A stretch of 64,000 nucleotides of DNA from Roseomonas sp. OT10 (GTDB lineage Bacteria; Pseudomonadota; Alphaproteobacteria; Acetobacterales; Acetobacteraceae): assembly GCF_020991085.1 (NCBI RefSeq), contig NZ_CP087719.1, positions 1,818,001 to 1,882,000 of the forward strand, in the 5' to 3' direction. Position 1 is the stretch's first letter, and each line of letters starts with the position of its first letter. Position numbers and translations under genes: made by a program. Of the stretch, positions 9,587 through 18,246 are shown one piece after another. The notes under the pieces are model-generated. The model was not told where the DNA came from, did not search any database, and saw nothing but the letters and a program-made list of their open reading frames with translations.

Positions 9587-9922
9587 ATGGAACCCCGTGT
9601 CAAAGCTGGCATCTGGACCTCGATGGCCCTGCGGCTGGGCGATTCCGCCGGCCGTCCCGGGATGGTGCTGCGCAAGGGCGATCCGGATAGCGGCGGCATC
9701 CTCTGCGTGCTGTTGGGACGGGACGGGCAGCTCTGCGTCCTGTCCCAGGTCCGGGACGCCGACGGCCGGCCTGCCTGGATCCGCGGCACCGGGCCGGCCC
9801 CGGTCGATCAGGCGGCCGCCGATGCCTATGTCGAGCGGCAGGTGAAGCGCGACCCGGACCTCTGGGTGCTGGAGTTCGAGGCCCCGGACCTTCTCCCGCC
9901 GTTTGAGGCCAAGCTTCTATAA
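9587..9922 (+). CDS. DUF1491 family protein
   Basis: Small cytoplasmic protein of 111 residues matching the alphaproteobacterial DUF1491 pattern: an early VKAGIWTSMALRLGD, then VLRKGDPDSGGILCVLL, and a C-terminal DAYVERQVKRDPDLWVLEFE. The function is unknown. The start at 9587 has GGGAGGGGC just upstream; the longer frame from 9416 is not family-like. Confidence 0.75.
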   Translation: MEPRVKAGIWTSMALRLGDSAGRPGMVLRKGDPDSGGILCVLLGRDGQLCVLSQVRDADGRPAWIRGTGPAPVDQAAADAYVERQVKRDPDLWVLEFEAPDLLPPFEAKLL

Positions 9923-9952
9923 CCTTGTTCCTGAAGCCTTCCTGACGGATCG

Positions 9953-11596
9953 CTAGCGGTCGGTCAGGCGCAGCTCGATGCGCCGGTTGCGGGCCAGTGC
10001 CTCGGGGGAATCCCCTTCGTCCAGGGGCTGGTTCTCGCCGAAGGCGGTGGCCGCCACCCGGCGCGCCGGCAGGCCCTCGTTGATCAGCAGCTGCGCCACC
10101 GCGATGGCCCGCGCGGCCGAAAGCTCCCAGTTGGACGCGAAGCGCCCGCCACCGCGGATCGGTGTCCGGTCGGCATGGCCATCCACCCGCAGGATCCAGT
10201 TCACCTCCGGCGGGATCTGCGCCGAGAGCTCGCGCATCACGCCCGCGATCTGGCGGATCTGCTGCTGGCCGGCGGCGGACATGTCGGCGCTGCCCACGGG
10301 GAACAGCACCTCCGACTGGAAGACGAAGCGGTCGCCGACGATCCGCACCTCCGGCCGGTCGCCCAGCACGTCGCGCAGCCGGCCGAAGAAGTCGCTGCGG
10401 TAGCGCTGCAGCTCCTCCACCCGCGCGGCGAGGGCGACGTTCAGCCGCGCGCCGAGCGAGGCGATCTGCGCGTCCTTGTCACGCCCCGACGCCTCCTGGG
10501 CCTCCAGCGCCGCCGCGACCCGCTGCAACTCGGCGCGCAGGGCATCGAGCTGCTGCCCCAGCAGCGCCGCCTGGGCGCGGGCACTCTCGGCGAGGCGGCC
10601 GTACTCCTGGGCCTGGGCCTCGGCGCTGCGCCTTCCCTCGGCGGCGGCGGTCGCCTGGCGTCGGGATTCGGTCACCAGCACCTCGGCCGCGGTCCGCCGG
10701 CGCTCCTCCTCCTCCGCCCGGGCCAGCGCCTGCTGCGCCTCCCGCTCCAGCCGGTCGCGCAGGGCGGTGAGGGCCTGCACCTGCTGCGACAGGGTCGCGA
10801 GATCCGACAGACGGGCCTCGATGGTCTTCGCATCGGCCTGCACCTGCCGGTCCAGGCGCGCCGCCTCCTCGCGCAGGGCCGCGAGGGCGCGCTGCGCCTG
10901 CTCCTGCGCCGCCCGCGTCTCCGCCAGGCTGCGCTCGACCTGCTGGCGGGCGCCCCGCTCCTCGGCCAGGGATCGTTCCGTCTGTTGCCGCGCGGCCTGG
11001 GCCTCGGCCAGGGAACGCTCCGCCTGCTGGCGGGCCGCCTGTTCCGCGGTCAGGCTGCGGGCCGTCGTGGTGCGCTCGCGCAGTGCCTGGGCCGTCTCGC
11101 CGCCCGCGGCCTCGACCCGCGACAGGGCTTCCGCGAGCCGCCGCTCCAGGCTGGCGATCCGCTCGCCCGTGCCGCGGCCCGACAGCTCCGCATCGGCAAG
11201 GCGCGCGGCCAGCCCGTCGCGCTCTCCGCGCAGCGCATCGCGCTCCGCATCCAGCCGGTCCCGCTCCGCCCGCAACCCGGTCAGGTCGCGCTGCGCCGCC
11301 TCCCGCGCGGCGATGGCCGCCTGCAGCTCCTGCTGCGCCCGGCCCAGGCTGCTGCGCAGGTCCTGGGTCTGTCCGCGTTCCAGGGACAGCAGCTCGGCCA
11401 GCTCCGCGACCTGGCGGTTGAGCCGGTCCAGCGCCCGGTCGCGGGAGGACAGGGCCACCGAGAGGAAGCCCTGCGCCAGCACGAAGACCAGCAGCACGAA
11501 GATGATGACCATCAGCAGCGTGGACAGCGCGTCCACATAGCCGGGCCAGGCGTTCAGCCCCTCGCGCGATCCCCGGCGGCCGCTCCCCAGCGCCAT
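9953..11596 (-). CDS. MotB/OmpA-type peptidoglycan-binding protein with long coiled coil
   Basis: Last gene of a three-gene envelope operon. The 547-residue protein begins with a short cytoplasmic tail and one membrane helix (about 18-45) carrying Asp22 in PGYVDALSTLL, at the place of the proton-binding Asp of MotB. About 350 residues of Ala/Gln/Glu/Arg coiled coil follow, with near repeats such as QQAERSLAEAQAARQQTERS. The C terminus is an OmpA domain with DGHADRTPI, NWELSAARAIAVAQLL and NRRIELRL. By analogy it is a stator-like subunit that couples proton flow through the neighbouring MotA/ExbB-like channel to work at the cell wall. No flagellar genes are nearby, so the output is unknown. 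Confidence 0.85.
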   Translation of the reverse strand: MALGSGRRGSREGLNAWPGYVDALSTLLMVIIFVLLVFVLAQGFLSVALSSRDRALDRLNRQVAELAELLSLERGQTQDLRSSLGRAQQELQAAIAAREAAQRDLTGLRAERDRLDAERDALRGERDGLAARLADAELSGRGTGERIASLERRLAEALSRVEAAGGETAQALRERTTTARSLTAEQAARQQAERSLAEAQAARQQTERSLAEERGARQQVERSLAETRAAQEQAQRALAALREEAARLDRQVQADAKTIEARLSDLATLSQQVQALTALRDRLEREAQQALARAEEEERRRTAAEVLVTESRRQATAAAEGRRSAEAQAQEYGRLAESARAQAALLGQQLDALRAELQRVAAALEAQEASGRDKDAQIASLGARLNVALAARVEELQRYRSDFFGRLRDVLGDRPEVRIVGDRFVFQSEVLFPVGSADMSAAGQQQIRQIAGVMRELSAQIPPEVNWILRVDGHADRTPIRGGGRFASNWELSAARAIAVAQLLINEGLPARRVAATAFGENQPLDEGDSPEALARNRRIELRLTDR

Positions 11597-11643
11597 GGTG
11601 CGCCCTCAGCCCCGCCCGGCCGGATGCGGCATGGCCGGCCCGG

Positions 11644-12792
11644 TCACGATGGCGGCGCCTCCGCCAGCGCGGCGATGGTGCGCGCCAGCAGCTTGATCTC
11701 GCTGCGGATCTCCTGGGTCGACTGGGCCCGCCCCTGGGCGGCATCCTCCATCACCCGGGCGAGGTACAGCTCGATGTTGCGGAGGTGGTTGCGCGAGGCC
11801 TCGTCATGGCCCTGGGCATCGGCCATGCGCTGCAGCACCGGGGCGAGGGAGGCCTGGCTCTCCGCCACGCGCTGCATCAGCGTCTGCCTGGCGCGCATCT
11901 GGTCGGTCAGCACGCTCAGGCGTTCCGTCAGGGTGATGAGCGCCTGGCTGGCGGCGCCGCTGCGCTCCTCGCCGCGCGCCAGGATGCGCTGGAGGCCTTC
12001 CAGGTTCTCCGCCGTCTGTTCCAGCAGTGCCTGGACATAGGCCGGCACCGAGCCGCTTGCCTCGCCCTCGCCCCCCAGCACGCCGGAGGAGAGCCGGGTC
12101 ACCCCGGCCAGCCATTCCTCCAACTCGTTGTAGAAGCGGTTCTGCGCCTGGCCCGCGGTCAGATCCATGAAGCCCAGGACCAGCGCGCCGGCGAGGCCCA
12201 GCATGGAGGAGGAGAAGGCCACCCCCATGCCGCGCAGCGGCTGTGCCAGCCCCGACTTCAGTTGGTTGAACAGGGCGTTCAGATCGCCGGAGCCGACGGA
12301 CATGCCGTTGATGACCTCGGCCACCGACCCGATGGTGAGGATCAGGCCCCAGAAGGTGCCGAGAAGCCCGAGGAAGATCAGCAGCCCGGTCATGTAGCGC
12401 GACAGCTCGCGCGATTCGTCCAGGCGGGAGGCGATGCCGTCCAGCACGGAGCGCATCGCGGTGGTGGAGAGCATCAGCCGGTCGCGCTTCCGCCCGCCCT
12501 GGCTGGTCGCGAGCATCGAGGCCATCGGCGCCAGCAGGTGCGGCGCGGCGGGTTCCGGCTGCCCCGGGCGCGGATCGCGGAACGCCTCCAGCCAGTCCAC
12601 CTCGCGCTTGAGCGACAGCACCTGGCGCAGCGTCCAGACCACGCCCAGCAGCAGCACGGCCAGGATGACCGTGTTCAGCACCAGATTCGCCTCGAAGGCG
12701 CCCAGCAGCGTGTCGGAGAGGACGGCGGCGATCCCCAGCACCACGGCCAGGAAGGCCAGCATGCGCAGGAGGTAGTGGGTCGGGCGGGTCAT
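11644..12792 (-). CDS. MotA/TolQ/ExbB-like proton channel
   Basis: 382-residue inner-membrane protein. The first two helices lie at about 10-55; the channel helices are LLIFLGLLGTFWGLILTIG near 145 and MGVAFSSSMLGLAGALVLGF near 195, the usual ExbB/MotA pair. The last 150 residues are cytoplasmic and helical. The start at 12792 overlaps the upstream gene by 4 bp, so the two are probably translationally coupled. It ends 47 bp before the MotB-like gene. It is not adjacent to tolR/tolA, exbD/tonB or flagellar genes. Confidence 0.85.
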   Translation of the reverse strand: MTRPTHYLLRMLAFLAVVLGIAAVLSDTLLGAFEANLVLNTVILAVLLLGVVWTLRQVLSLKREVDWLEAFRDPRPGQPEPAAPHLLAPMASMLATSQGGRKRDRLMLSTTAMRSVLDGIASRLDESRELSRYMTGLLIFLGLLGTFWGLILTIGSVAEVINGMSVGSGDLNALFNQLKSGLAQPLRGMGVAFSSSMLGLAGALVLGFMDLTAGQAQNRFYNELEEWLAGVTRLSSGVLGGEGEASGSVPAYVQALLEQTAENLEGLQRILARGEERSGAASQALITLTERLSVLTDQMRARQTLMQRVAESQASLAPVLQRMADAQGHDEASRNHLRNIELYLARVMEDAAQGRAQSTQEIRSEIKLLARTIAALAEAPPS

Positions 12793-13391
12793 GGCGTGCG
12801 TGTCTGAGCGCCGGCCCGCGGCGCCGGGGGAGGCAGCAGGTCCAGGCTGTCCTGCGCCGGGGCCTCGGCGGCCGGATGGCCCATGGGCCGCAGGTCGATG
12901 CGGGTGCCGGGCAGGCCGCCCGCCTCCAGGACCGCCTTCAGCGCCTGGGCATGGGCGAGGCTGTTCCGCCGCGCGGTGGAGGCATCGTCGGCCGGGCCGG
13001 CGACGCGGGCGACCACGGTGACCCGGCCGGTGGTGCGGTCCGCCATGGCCCTGGCCAGCCGGCCGAGCGCGCGCGCATCCGCGCCCTCCGCGATGCCCTG
13101 CCCCAGGCTGCCCTGCAGGCGCCATCCGCCCTCGGGGAGCGGAACGAAATCCGTGGGCAGGGGGATGTCGCCGAATCGCACCAGCCCGGCCGAGGCCGTG
13201 GCCGGCGCGGCATCGGGCGAGAGCACGGGCGGTGCCGGCGGGGCGGCGGCGGGGGCGGGGGGCACGGCGAGCGGCGGCACGATCTGCGCCAGCCCGGCGG
13301 CGGTCCCGCCCAGCACCAGCAAGGTGGCCAGCATGGCGGCCACACCGGCGGCCTGCACCGTGCGGCGAGACGGGTCGCGGAAGCGGAGCAT
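12789..13391 (-). CDS. Membrane-anchored divergent OmpA-like protein
   Basis: First gene of the MotA/MotB-like operon, 200 residues. The N-terminal helix AGVAAMLATLLVLGGTAAG (signal anchor or signal peptide) is followed by a Pro/Ala-rich linker to about residue 80. The C-terminal domain resembles a degenerate OmpA fold (VPLPEGGWRLQGSL near residue 90, RRNSLAHAQALKAVLEAGG near 150, RIDLRPMG near 175). It probably works in the periplasm with the two downstream products. Start taken at 13391 (MLRFRD). Confidence 0.65.
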   Translation of the reverse strand: MLRFRDPSRRTVQAAGVAAMLATLLVLGGTAAGLAQIVPPLAVPPAPAAAPPAPPVLSPDAAPATASAGLVRFGDIPLPTDFVPLPEGGWRLQGSLGQGIAEGADARALGRLARAMADRTTGRVTVVARVAGPADDASTARRNSLAHAQALKAVLEAGGLPGTRIDLRPMGHPAAEAPAQDSLDLLPPPAPRAGAQTRTP

Positions 13392-13404
13392 GATGGCCTG
13401 CAAG

Positions 13405-13446
13405 CTAGAGCAGTTCGCGCCCTGCCGGAAACGGTCGGGCGGATGG
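13405..13446 (+). repeat. Dispersed CTAGAGC-type intergenic repeat, copy B
   Basis: CTAGAGCAGTTC at 13405-13416, with CCGGAAACGG at 13425-13434. It resembles copy A block for block and lies just upstream of the envelope operon start. Confidence 0.5.
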
Positions 13447-13529
13447 CGGGGCCGGAAAAACCACGGTGCCGGCGGTTTTCCCGCGCGCATGGCCCGGGAG
13501 ATCCGGCCGTGGCCGCGGGGTTGCCGGGG

Positions 13530-14387
13530 TCAGGCCCCGGCCTTGGCGCTGGCCACGCGGGTCACGCCCTCGGCCACGGCCTCGCGCAGGGGGCCGTGCA
13601 TGTGGGTGTTGCCGGCGACGATGTTGCCGCCCGGGCTGGGGCCGGCCCAGGCGTCGCCGCCCTCGGGGTCGGTGACGTAGCCGCCCGCCTCGCGCACCAT
13701 CACGATGCCCGCGGCGAAGTCCCAGGGCTTGAGGCCCAGCTCCCAATAGCCCTCGTACCGGCCGGCGGCGGTCCAGGCGAGGTCGAGCGCGGCGGCGCCG
13801 AAGCGCCGGATGCCGGCCACCTGCGGCATCAGCCGCGCCAGCGTGGCCGAGAACTCGGCGCGCTTCGGCACGTTGGCGAAGGGGATGCCGGTCGCGAAGA
13901 CGGATTCGCGCATCTCGCGCCGCGCGGAGACGCGCAGGCGGCGGTCGTTGAGGAAGGCGCCGACGCCCTTCTCCGCCCAGAACAGCTCGTCGGCGGCCGG
14001 GTTGTAGATCACGCCGGCCACGACTTCGGAGCTGTTCTCGCCGGTCCGCTTCTCGATGCCGATGCTGATCGCCCAGTGCGGCAGGCCGTGCAGGAAGTTG
14101 GTGGTGCCGTCGAGCGGATCGACCACCCAGCGCCACTCCCAGTCGGCATCGCCGCTCGCGCCGCTCTCCTCCATCAGGAAGGCGAAGCCGGGGCGGGCGC
14201 GGGAGAGTTCCTGGCGCAGCGTCTCCTCGGAGCGCAGGTCGGCCTGGGAGACGAAGTCGCCCGGCCCCTTCATGTTGACCTGAAGGTTCTCCACCTCGCC
14301 GAAGTCGCGCAGCAGCCGGCGGCCGGCCTTCTGGGCGGCCTGGACGACGACGTTGAGGGCGGGGGACAGGCGGGCGCTCGTGCGCAT
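13530..14387 (-). CDS. suhB: Inositol monophosphatase family protein
   Basis: Mg2+-dependent phosphatase of the IMPase/SuhB family, 285 residues. Metal-site motifs are MEESG near residue 70, DPLDGTTNFLHGLPHWAISI near 90 and WDFAAGIVMVREAGG near 220. In bacteria SuhB also acts in rRNA transcription antitermination; which role applies here cannot be told. It lies downstream of efp in the same direction. Confidence 0.88.
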   Translation of the reverse strand: MRTSARLSPALNVVVQAAQKAGRRLLRDFGEVENLQVNMKGPGDFVSQADLRSEETLRQELSRARPGFAFLMEESGASGDADWEWRWVVDPLDGTTNFLHGLPHWAISIGIEKRTGENSSEVVAGVIYNPAADELFWAEKGVGAFLNDRRLRVSARREMRESVFATGIPFANVPKRAEFSATLARLMPQVAGIRRFGAAALDLAWTAAGRYEGYWELGLKPWDFAAGIVMVREAGGYVTDPEGGDAWAGPSPGGNIVAGNTHMHGPLREAVAEGVTRVASAKAGA

Positions 14388-14550
14388 CGGGGCATCTTCC
14401 TGGCGCGCCCCGGACCGCGATGCGCCCGGCGGGGCGCGGCCGTCCGGGTGCGGTGTGCTGGGTGGGACCGGGGGCCGGGACGGGGCCGGCCCGCCCCGGA
14501 TGCCGGGTCGTGCCGCGGCGCGCGGCGGGGCCGCGCGGCGGCGGCGGGCC

Positions 14551-15120
14551 TCAGCCCTTGGCGCGCTCGACGTAGGAGGCGTCCTCGGTGCGGACCACGA
14601 TCTTCTCCCCGGTGGAGATGAAGGGCGGCACCATGGTCTTCACGCCGTTGCTGAGCAGGGCGGGCTTGTAGGAGGAGGTGGCGGTCTGGTTCTTCACCAC
14701 CGGGTCGGCCTCCGTCACCTCCAGCACCACGCTGTCCGGCAGGTCCATGGAGACCGGGTCGCCCTCGATCAGACGGACATTGACGGTCATGTTCTCGACC
14801 AGGAAGGGCAGGCGCTCGCCCAGGATGTCCTTGGGCACGGTGGTCTGCTCGAAGGTCTCCGGGTCCATCAGGATCAGCCCGTCGCCCTCGGCATAGGAGA
14901 AGGTGAACTCCTTGTCCTCGGTCGTCAGGCGCTCGACGGTGTCCTGGGTGCGCCAGCGCTGGTCCTTCTTGGTGCCGGTCTTCACGTCGCGCATCTCGAC
15001 CTGGATCACGGCCGCGCCCTTGCCGGGGGTCATGATGTTGATCTTGAGCACGGACCAGCGGCGGCCCTCGAACTCGATCACCTGGCCAGGGCGCATCTGG
15101 TTGGCCTGCTGCTTCGCCAT
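14551..15120 (-). CDS. efp: Translation elongation factor P
   Basis: 189-residue three-domain tRNA-mimic that relieves ribosome stalling at polyproline. The loop MTPGKGAAV places a Lys at position 34, the residue that is beta-lysylated by EpmA/EpmB; both those genes are 3-5 kb away in this window. The C-terminal STGEKIVVRTEDASYVERAKG is typical of the family. Start at 15120 (MAKQQANQMRPG). It probably shares a transcript with suhB. Confidence 0.96.
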   Translation of the reverse strand: MAKQQANQMRPGQVIEFEGRRWSVLKINIMTPGKGAAVIQVEMRDVKTGTKKDQRWRTQDTVERLTTEDKEFTFSYAEGDGLILMDPETFEQTTVPKDILGERLPFLVENMTVNVRLIEGDPVSMDLPDSVVLEVTEADPVVKNQTATSSYKPALLSNGVKTMVPPFISTGEKIVVRTEDASYVERAKG

Positions 15121-15315
15121 GGGGGCGCGTCGTCCTCGGTCTCGGAACGGGAAAGGAGCGGGCGGACCCCCGGGGAGCCCGCGCTGAGGGGCGGCGTTTA
15201 GACGCGCGCGGCGGTTCGGGCAACCGCGGCGGCGCCGGGGCCGGGTCGCGGCCGGCGCAGGCAGGGCATGATGTTCCGTCTTGGCATCGGGTCGCCGGCG
15301 CGCAGGATGCGGGGG

Positions 15316-15792
15316 ATGAGCCCATCGCGACGCCGATTCCTGATGCTAATCTGCGTTCTGCTGTCGGGGCTGGGGACGGCGGCGACGGGCGTCCTGGCGC
15401 TGCGGGCGCAGGGCCAGCTCCGCGCCTTCCTGGCGGCCTCCGCCACGGCGGAGGGGGAGGTGGCGGGCTACCGCGACCGCGCCGGCTCGCCGCAGCAGCG
15501 CTCGATCCACCGCACGACGAAGAGCCGGCCGGTCTTCCGCTACCGCGACGCGGCCGGGGTGGAGCGGGAGGCGGCCAGCGCCTGGAGCTTCGCGCGGGAG
15601 GATTACCCGGTCGGGCTGCGCCTGCCCGTCCGCTACGACGCCGCCGCGCATGCCCGTGCGGAGGCGGATGGGCTCTGGGCGCTCTGGAGCGGGGTCGTGG
15701 CGCTGTGGGGGGCGACGGCGCTGCTGGCCGGGCTGCTGGCGGCCGTCCTGCGCGCGGCCTTCCGCAGGGGCGGACCTGCGGGCGCGGCGTGA
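15316..15792 (+). CDS. DUF3592 membrane protein
   Basis: About 158 residues: an N-terminal membrane helix (FLMLICVLLSGLGTAATGV), an extracytoplasmic domain with EGEVAGYRDRAG and RPVFRYRDAAGVEREA, and a C-terminal helix (VVALWGATALLAGLLAAVL). This layout fits DUF3592 proteins, whose function is unknown. In-frame ATGs at 15268, 15307 and 15316 are all possible; 15316 gives the shortest positive N terminus before the helix. Transcribed away from efp. Confidence 0.65.
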   Translation: MSPSRRRFLMLICVLLSGLGTAATGVLALRAQGQLRAFLAASATAEGEVAGYRDRAGSPQQRSIHRTTKSRPVFRYRDAAGVEREAASAWSFAREDYPVGLRLPVRYDAAAHARAEADGLWALWSGVVALWGATALLAGLLAAVLRAAFRRGGPAGAA

Positions 15793-15871
15793 CCGCCGGT
15801 GCCGCGCTGGGCGTGGTGTGCCACGGCGGCACGCCGCCCCGCCGGGACGACGCGCCGCCATGGGCGACGGG

Positions 15872-16864
15872 TCACTCCGGCTTGATGTTCCGGCGGCGGA
15901 TGAGGTCGCCCCACTTCTGCGACTCCGCCGCGTAGTAGGCGGCGAACTCGTCCGGCATGCCGCCGACGACGTCGATCGAGAGCGGCTCCAGCTTGCTCCG
16001 CACCTCCTCCGACAGCATCACCTTGCGCGCATTCTCGGCCAGGGCCTGGATGATCGGCTGCGGCGTGCCGGCGGGGGCGAAGAAGCCGAAATCCGTGGTC
16101 GCGACGTAGCCGGGCATACCGCGCTCGGCCACCGTCGGCACGTCCGGCATCTGCTTGCTGCGCTCCTTGCTGGTGACGGCCAGGGCGCGCAACTCGCCCG
16201 CCTTCAGCGAGGGGATGGCGGTGACGGAGTCGACGAAGGACAGCGTGACCTCCTTCGCCATCACCGCCTGCACGCCCTGGGCGCCGGAGCGGTAGATGAC
16301 GTGCAGCAGCTCGATCCCCGCCATCTCCTGGAGCAGTTCCACGCCCAGGTGGTTGGCCACCCCCGCGCCGGCCGAGCCGAAGGAGAGCTTGCCCGGCTGC
16401 GCCTTGGCGGCGGCGATCAGGTCCTCCAGCGTCTTCAGCTCGCTCTGCGGATGCACGCAGATGAACATGGCGTTGGAGGCCAGCATGCCGATCGGCGCCA
16501 GCGCCTTGGCGTTGTCGTAGGGCAGGGAGGGCAGCAGGAAGGGCGCCATGGCGAAGGTGCCGTTGGGCACCACGGCCAGGGTGTGCCCGTCCGGCCGCGC
16601 GCGGGCGAGCATGGCGACGCCCACCGTGCCGCTGGCGCCGGCGCGGTTGTCCACGACGAAGGAGCCGCCCATGGTCGTGCCCAGGAACTGGGCCAGCAGG
16701 CGGGCGACGAAATCGGTGGAGCCGCCCGGCGCGAAGGGCACGATCACGGAAACGGGGCGCGAGGGAAAGCCCGCGGCCTGCTGCGCGGCGGCAGGGCGGA
16801 GGGCGAGGGGGCCGAGCCCGGCACCGGCCAGCGCCGCCAGGGTGGTGCGTCGGTCGAGGGTCAT
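15872..16864 (-). CDS. tctC: TctC/Bug-family periplasmic solute-binding protein
   Basis: 330-residue periplasmic binding protein for a TTT-type carboxylate transporter. The signal sequence contains a twin Arg (LDRRTTLAALAGAGLG) and ends at LRPAAAQQ. The mature start FPSRPVSVIVPFAPGGSTDFV is the Bug-family signature, with SFGSAGAGVANHLGVELL in the middle. The start at 16864 has an AGGAGG ribosome site about 10 bases upstream. It is divergent from an amidohydrolase gene across a perfect palindrome and has no TctA/TctB next to it, so it may use the permease at 4.2-6.3 kb or act as an orphan. Confidence 0.92.
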   Translation of the reverse strand: MTLDRRTTLAALAGAGLGPLALRPAAAQQAAGFPSRPVSVIVPFAPGGSTDFVARLLAQFLGTTMGGSFVVDNRAGASGTVGVAMLARARPDGHTLAVVPNGTFAMAPFLLPSLPYDNAKALAPIGMLASNAMFICVHPQSELKTLEDLIAAAKAQPGKLSFGSAGAGVANHLGVELLQEMAGIELLHVIYRSGAQGVQAVMAKEVTLSFVDSVTAIPSLKAGELRALAVTSKERSKQMPDVPTVAERGMPGYVATTDFGFFAPAGTPQPIIQALAENARKVMLSEEVRSKLEPLSIDVVGGMPDEFAAYYAAESQKWGDLIRRRNIKPE

Positions 16865-16921
16865 GGAACGCTTGTCCTCCTGCGGCCTTCCGGAGGCCGT
16901 CTGGAGACTTGCATAACATAA

Positions 16922-16939
16922 ATGTACCATCCGGTACAT
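16922..16939. promoter_or_regulatory. Palindromic operator between tctC and the amidohydrolase
   Basis: Perfect 7+4+7 inverted repeat, ATGTACC-ATCC-GGTACAT, in the middle of the 119-bp divergent region. Its size and GTAC-rich half-sites suit a GntR/FCD-type dimer, but the regulator is not encoded nearby. On the tctC side, TATGTT (about 16914) could be a -10 box just inside the palindrome. Confidence 0.6.
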
Positions 16940-16983
16940 ATTTCCTGTCATCCGCGCGGATGGCCGGGCAGGGGGACGGCCAC

Positions 16984-18246
16984 ATGGCAGACACCGGGAC
17001 CATCCTGCGGGCGGGCTTCGCCTGGACCGCCGCGGCCCCCGCCGTGCTGGAGCGGCCGGAGCTGTGGATCGACGGCGGCCGCATCGCCTGGACCGGGCGC
17101 CAGGGGGAGCGTCCGGCCGAAGTCGGGCGGCGCATCCTCGACCTGGGCGACGCCTGGCTGCTGCCCGGCTTCATCGACGCGCACCTGCATCTCTGGGGGC
17201 TGGATCTCGCCGATCCCACGGCGCTCTGGACCTGGCCGATGGCCCTGCGCGCCGCCCGCGCCACGGCCGATCTGCGCCGCATGCTGGAGGCGGGGGTGAC
17301 GGCGGTGCGCTGTCTTGGCGGGCCGCTGGGGCCACCGCTGGCCCGGGCGGTGCGCAGCGGCGCGGTGCCGGGGCCGCACATCGTGGCGGCCGGGGAGTTC
17401 ATCTGCTCCCGCGCCGGCACCTGGGACCATGCCGCCTGGCCGGAAGGATGGGTGGAGGCGCTGGGCATGTTCGCCGATGGCGAGGCGGAATGCCGGCAGC
17501 GGGTGCGGCAGCGGCTGCGCCAGGGGGCGGACTTCATCAAGATCGGCGGCTCGGTGGGCGAGCACACGGACCTGCTGCGGCAATGGGGGAACGACCCCGG
17601 CCGGCAGCGACTCTCCTACGGCGATGCGGAGGTCGCGGCGCTGGTGGAGGAGGCGCACCGCCAGGGCCTGCGCGTCGCGACCCACGCCATCGGGGAGGCG
17701 GCGGTGCGGCAGGCCCTGGATGCCGGGGTGGACAGCATCGAGCACGGGCACGGCATCACCGAGGAGACCTGCCGCCGCCTCGCGGAGTCCGGGGCGCTGC
17801 TGGTGCCGACGCTGGCGCTTCCGGCGCTGCGGGCCCGCCACGGCGCCGCGCAGGGGCTGCGGCCGGAGGCCGTCGCGGCCTGGGCCGGGCATGCCGAGGT
17901 GCAGCGGCGCTCGCTGGAGCTCGCCGTGCGGCACGGCGTGCGGCTGGCTGCGGGGACGGATTTCGTCGGCCCGCCCGGCACCCCGCTCGGCCCCAGCATG
18001 GTGGAGCTGGAGCTGATGGTCGAGGCGGGGATGGCTGCGGAGCAGGCGCTGACGGCGTGCTTCGTCGGCGGGCGGGAGGCGTTGGGGATGGCCGACCGGA
18101 TCGGGGCCCTGGCCGAGGGGTATTCGGCCGACCTCGTGGCGCTGCCCGGCGATCCACGGGCGCGGATCGGCCTGGTGCGGCAGCCGGTCTTCGTGATGAA
18201 GGAAGGCGTGGTCTACCGCGACGAATCCGGCGCGGCGTGCCGGTAG
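16984..18246 (+). CDS. Amidohydrolase family metal-dependent hydrolase
   Basis: 420-residue cytoplasmic hydrolase of the imidazolonepropionase/prolidase-like group. Metal-site residues are His67 and His69 in FIDAHLHLWG, the Lys in DFIKIGGS, His in VATHAIGEAAV and SIEHGHGI, and Asp in AAGTDFVGPPG. The start at 16984 follows a GGGGGA site; ATGs at 16909 and 16960 lie in frame, but the first overlaps the operator region. Sharing a control region with tctC suggests it processes the imported compound or a product of it. Confidence 0.85.
   Translation: MADTGTILRAGFAWTAAAPAVLERPELWIDGGRIAWTGRQGERPAEVGRRILDLGDAWLLPGFIDAHLHLWGLDLADPTALWTWPMALRAARATADLRRMLEAGVTAVRCLGGPLGPPLARAVRSGAVPGPHIVAAGEFICSRAGTWDHAAWPEGWVEALGMFADGEAECRQRVRQRLRQGADFIKIGGSVGEHTDLLRQWGNDPGRQRLSYGDAEVAALVEEAHRQGLRVATHAIGEAAVRQALDAGVDSIEHGHGITEETCRRLAESGALLVPTLALPALRARHGAAQGLRPEAVAAWAGHAEVQRRSLELAVRHGVRLAAGTDFVGPPGTPLGPSMVELELMVEAGMAAEQALTACFVGGREALGMADRIGALAEGYSADLVALPGDPRARIGLVRQPVFVMKEGVVYRDESGAACR

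Noticed and set aside
9953-13391. Zorya-type antiphage system (ZorA/ZorB-like pair)
   Set aside because: The MotA/MotB-like pair is superficially similar, but no ZorC, ZorD or ZorE gene is adjacent. The neighbours are housekeeping genes (suhB, efp), so an envelope role is more likely.
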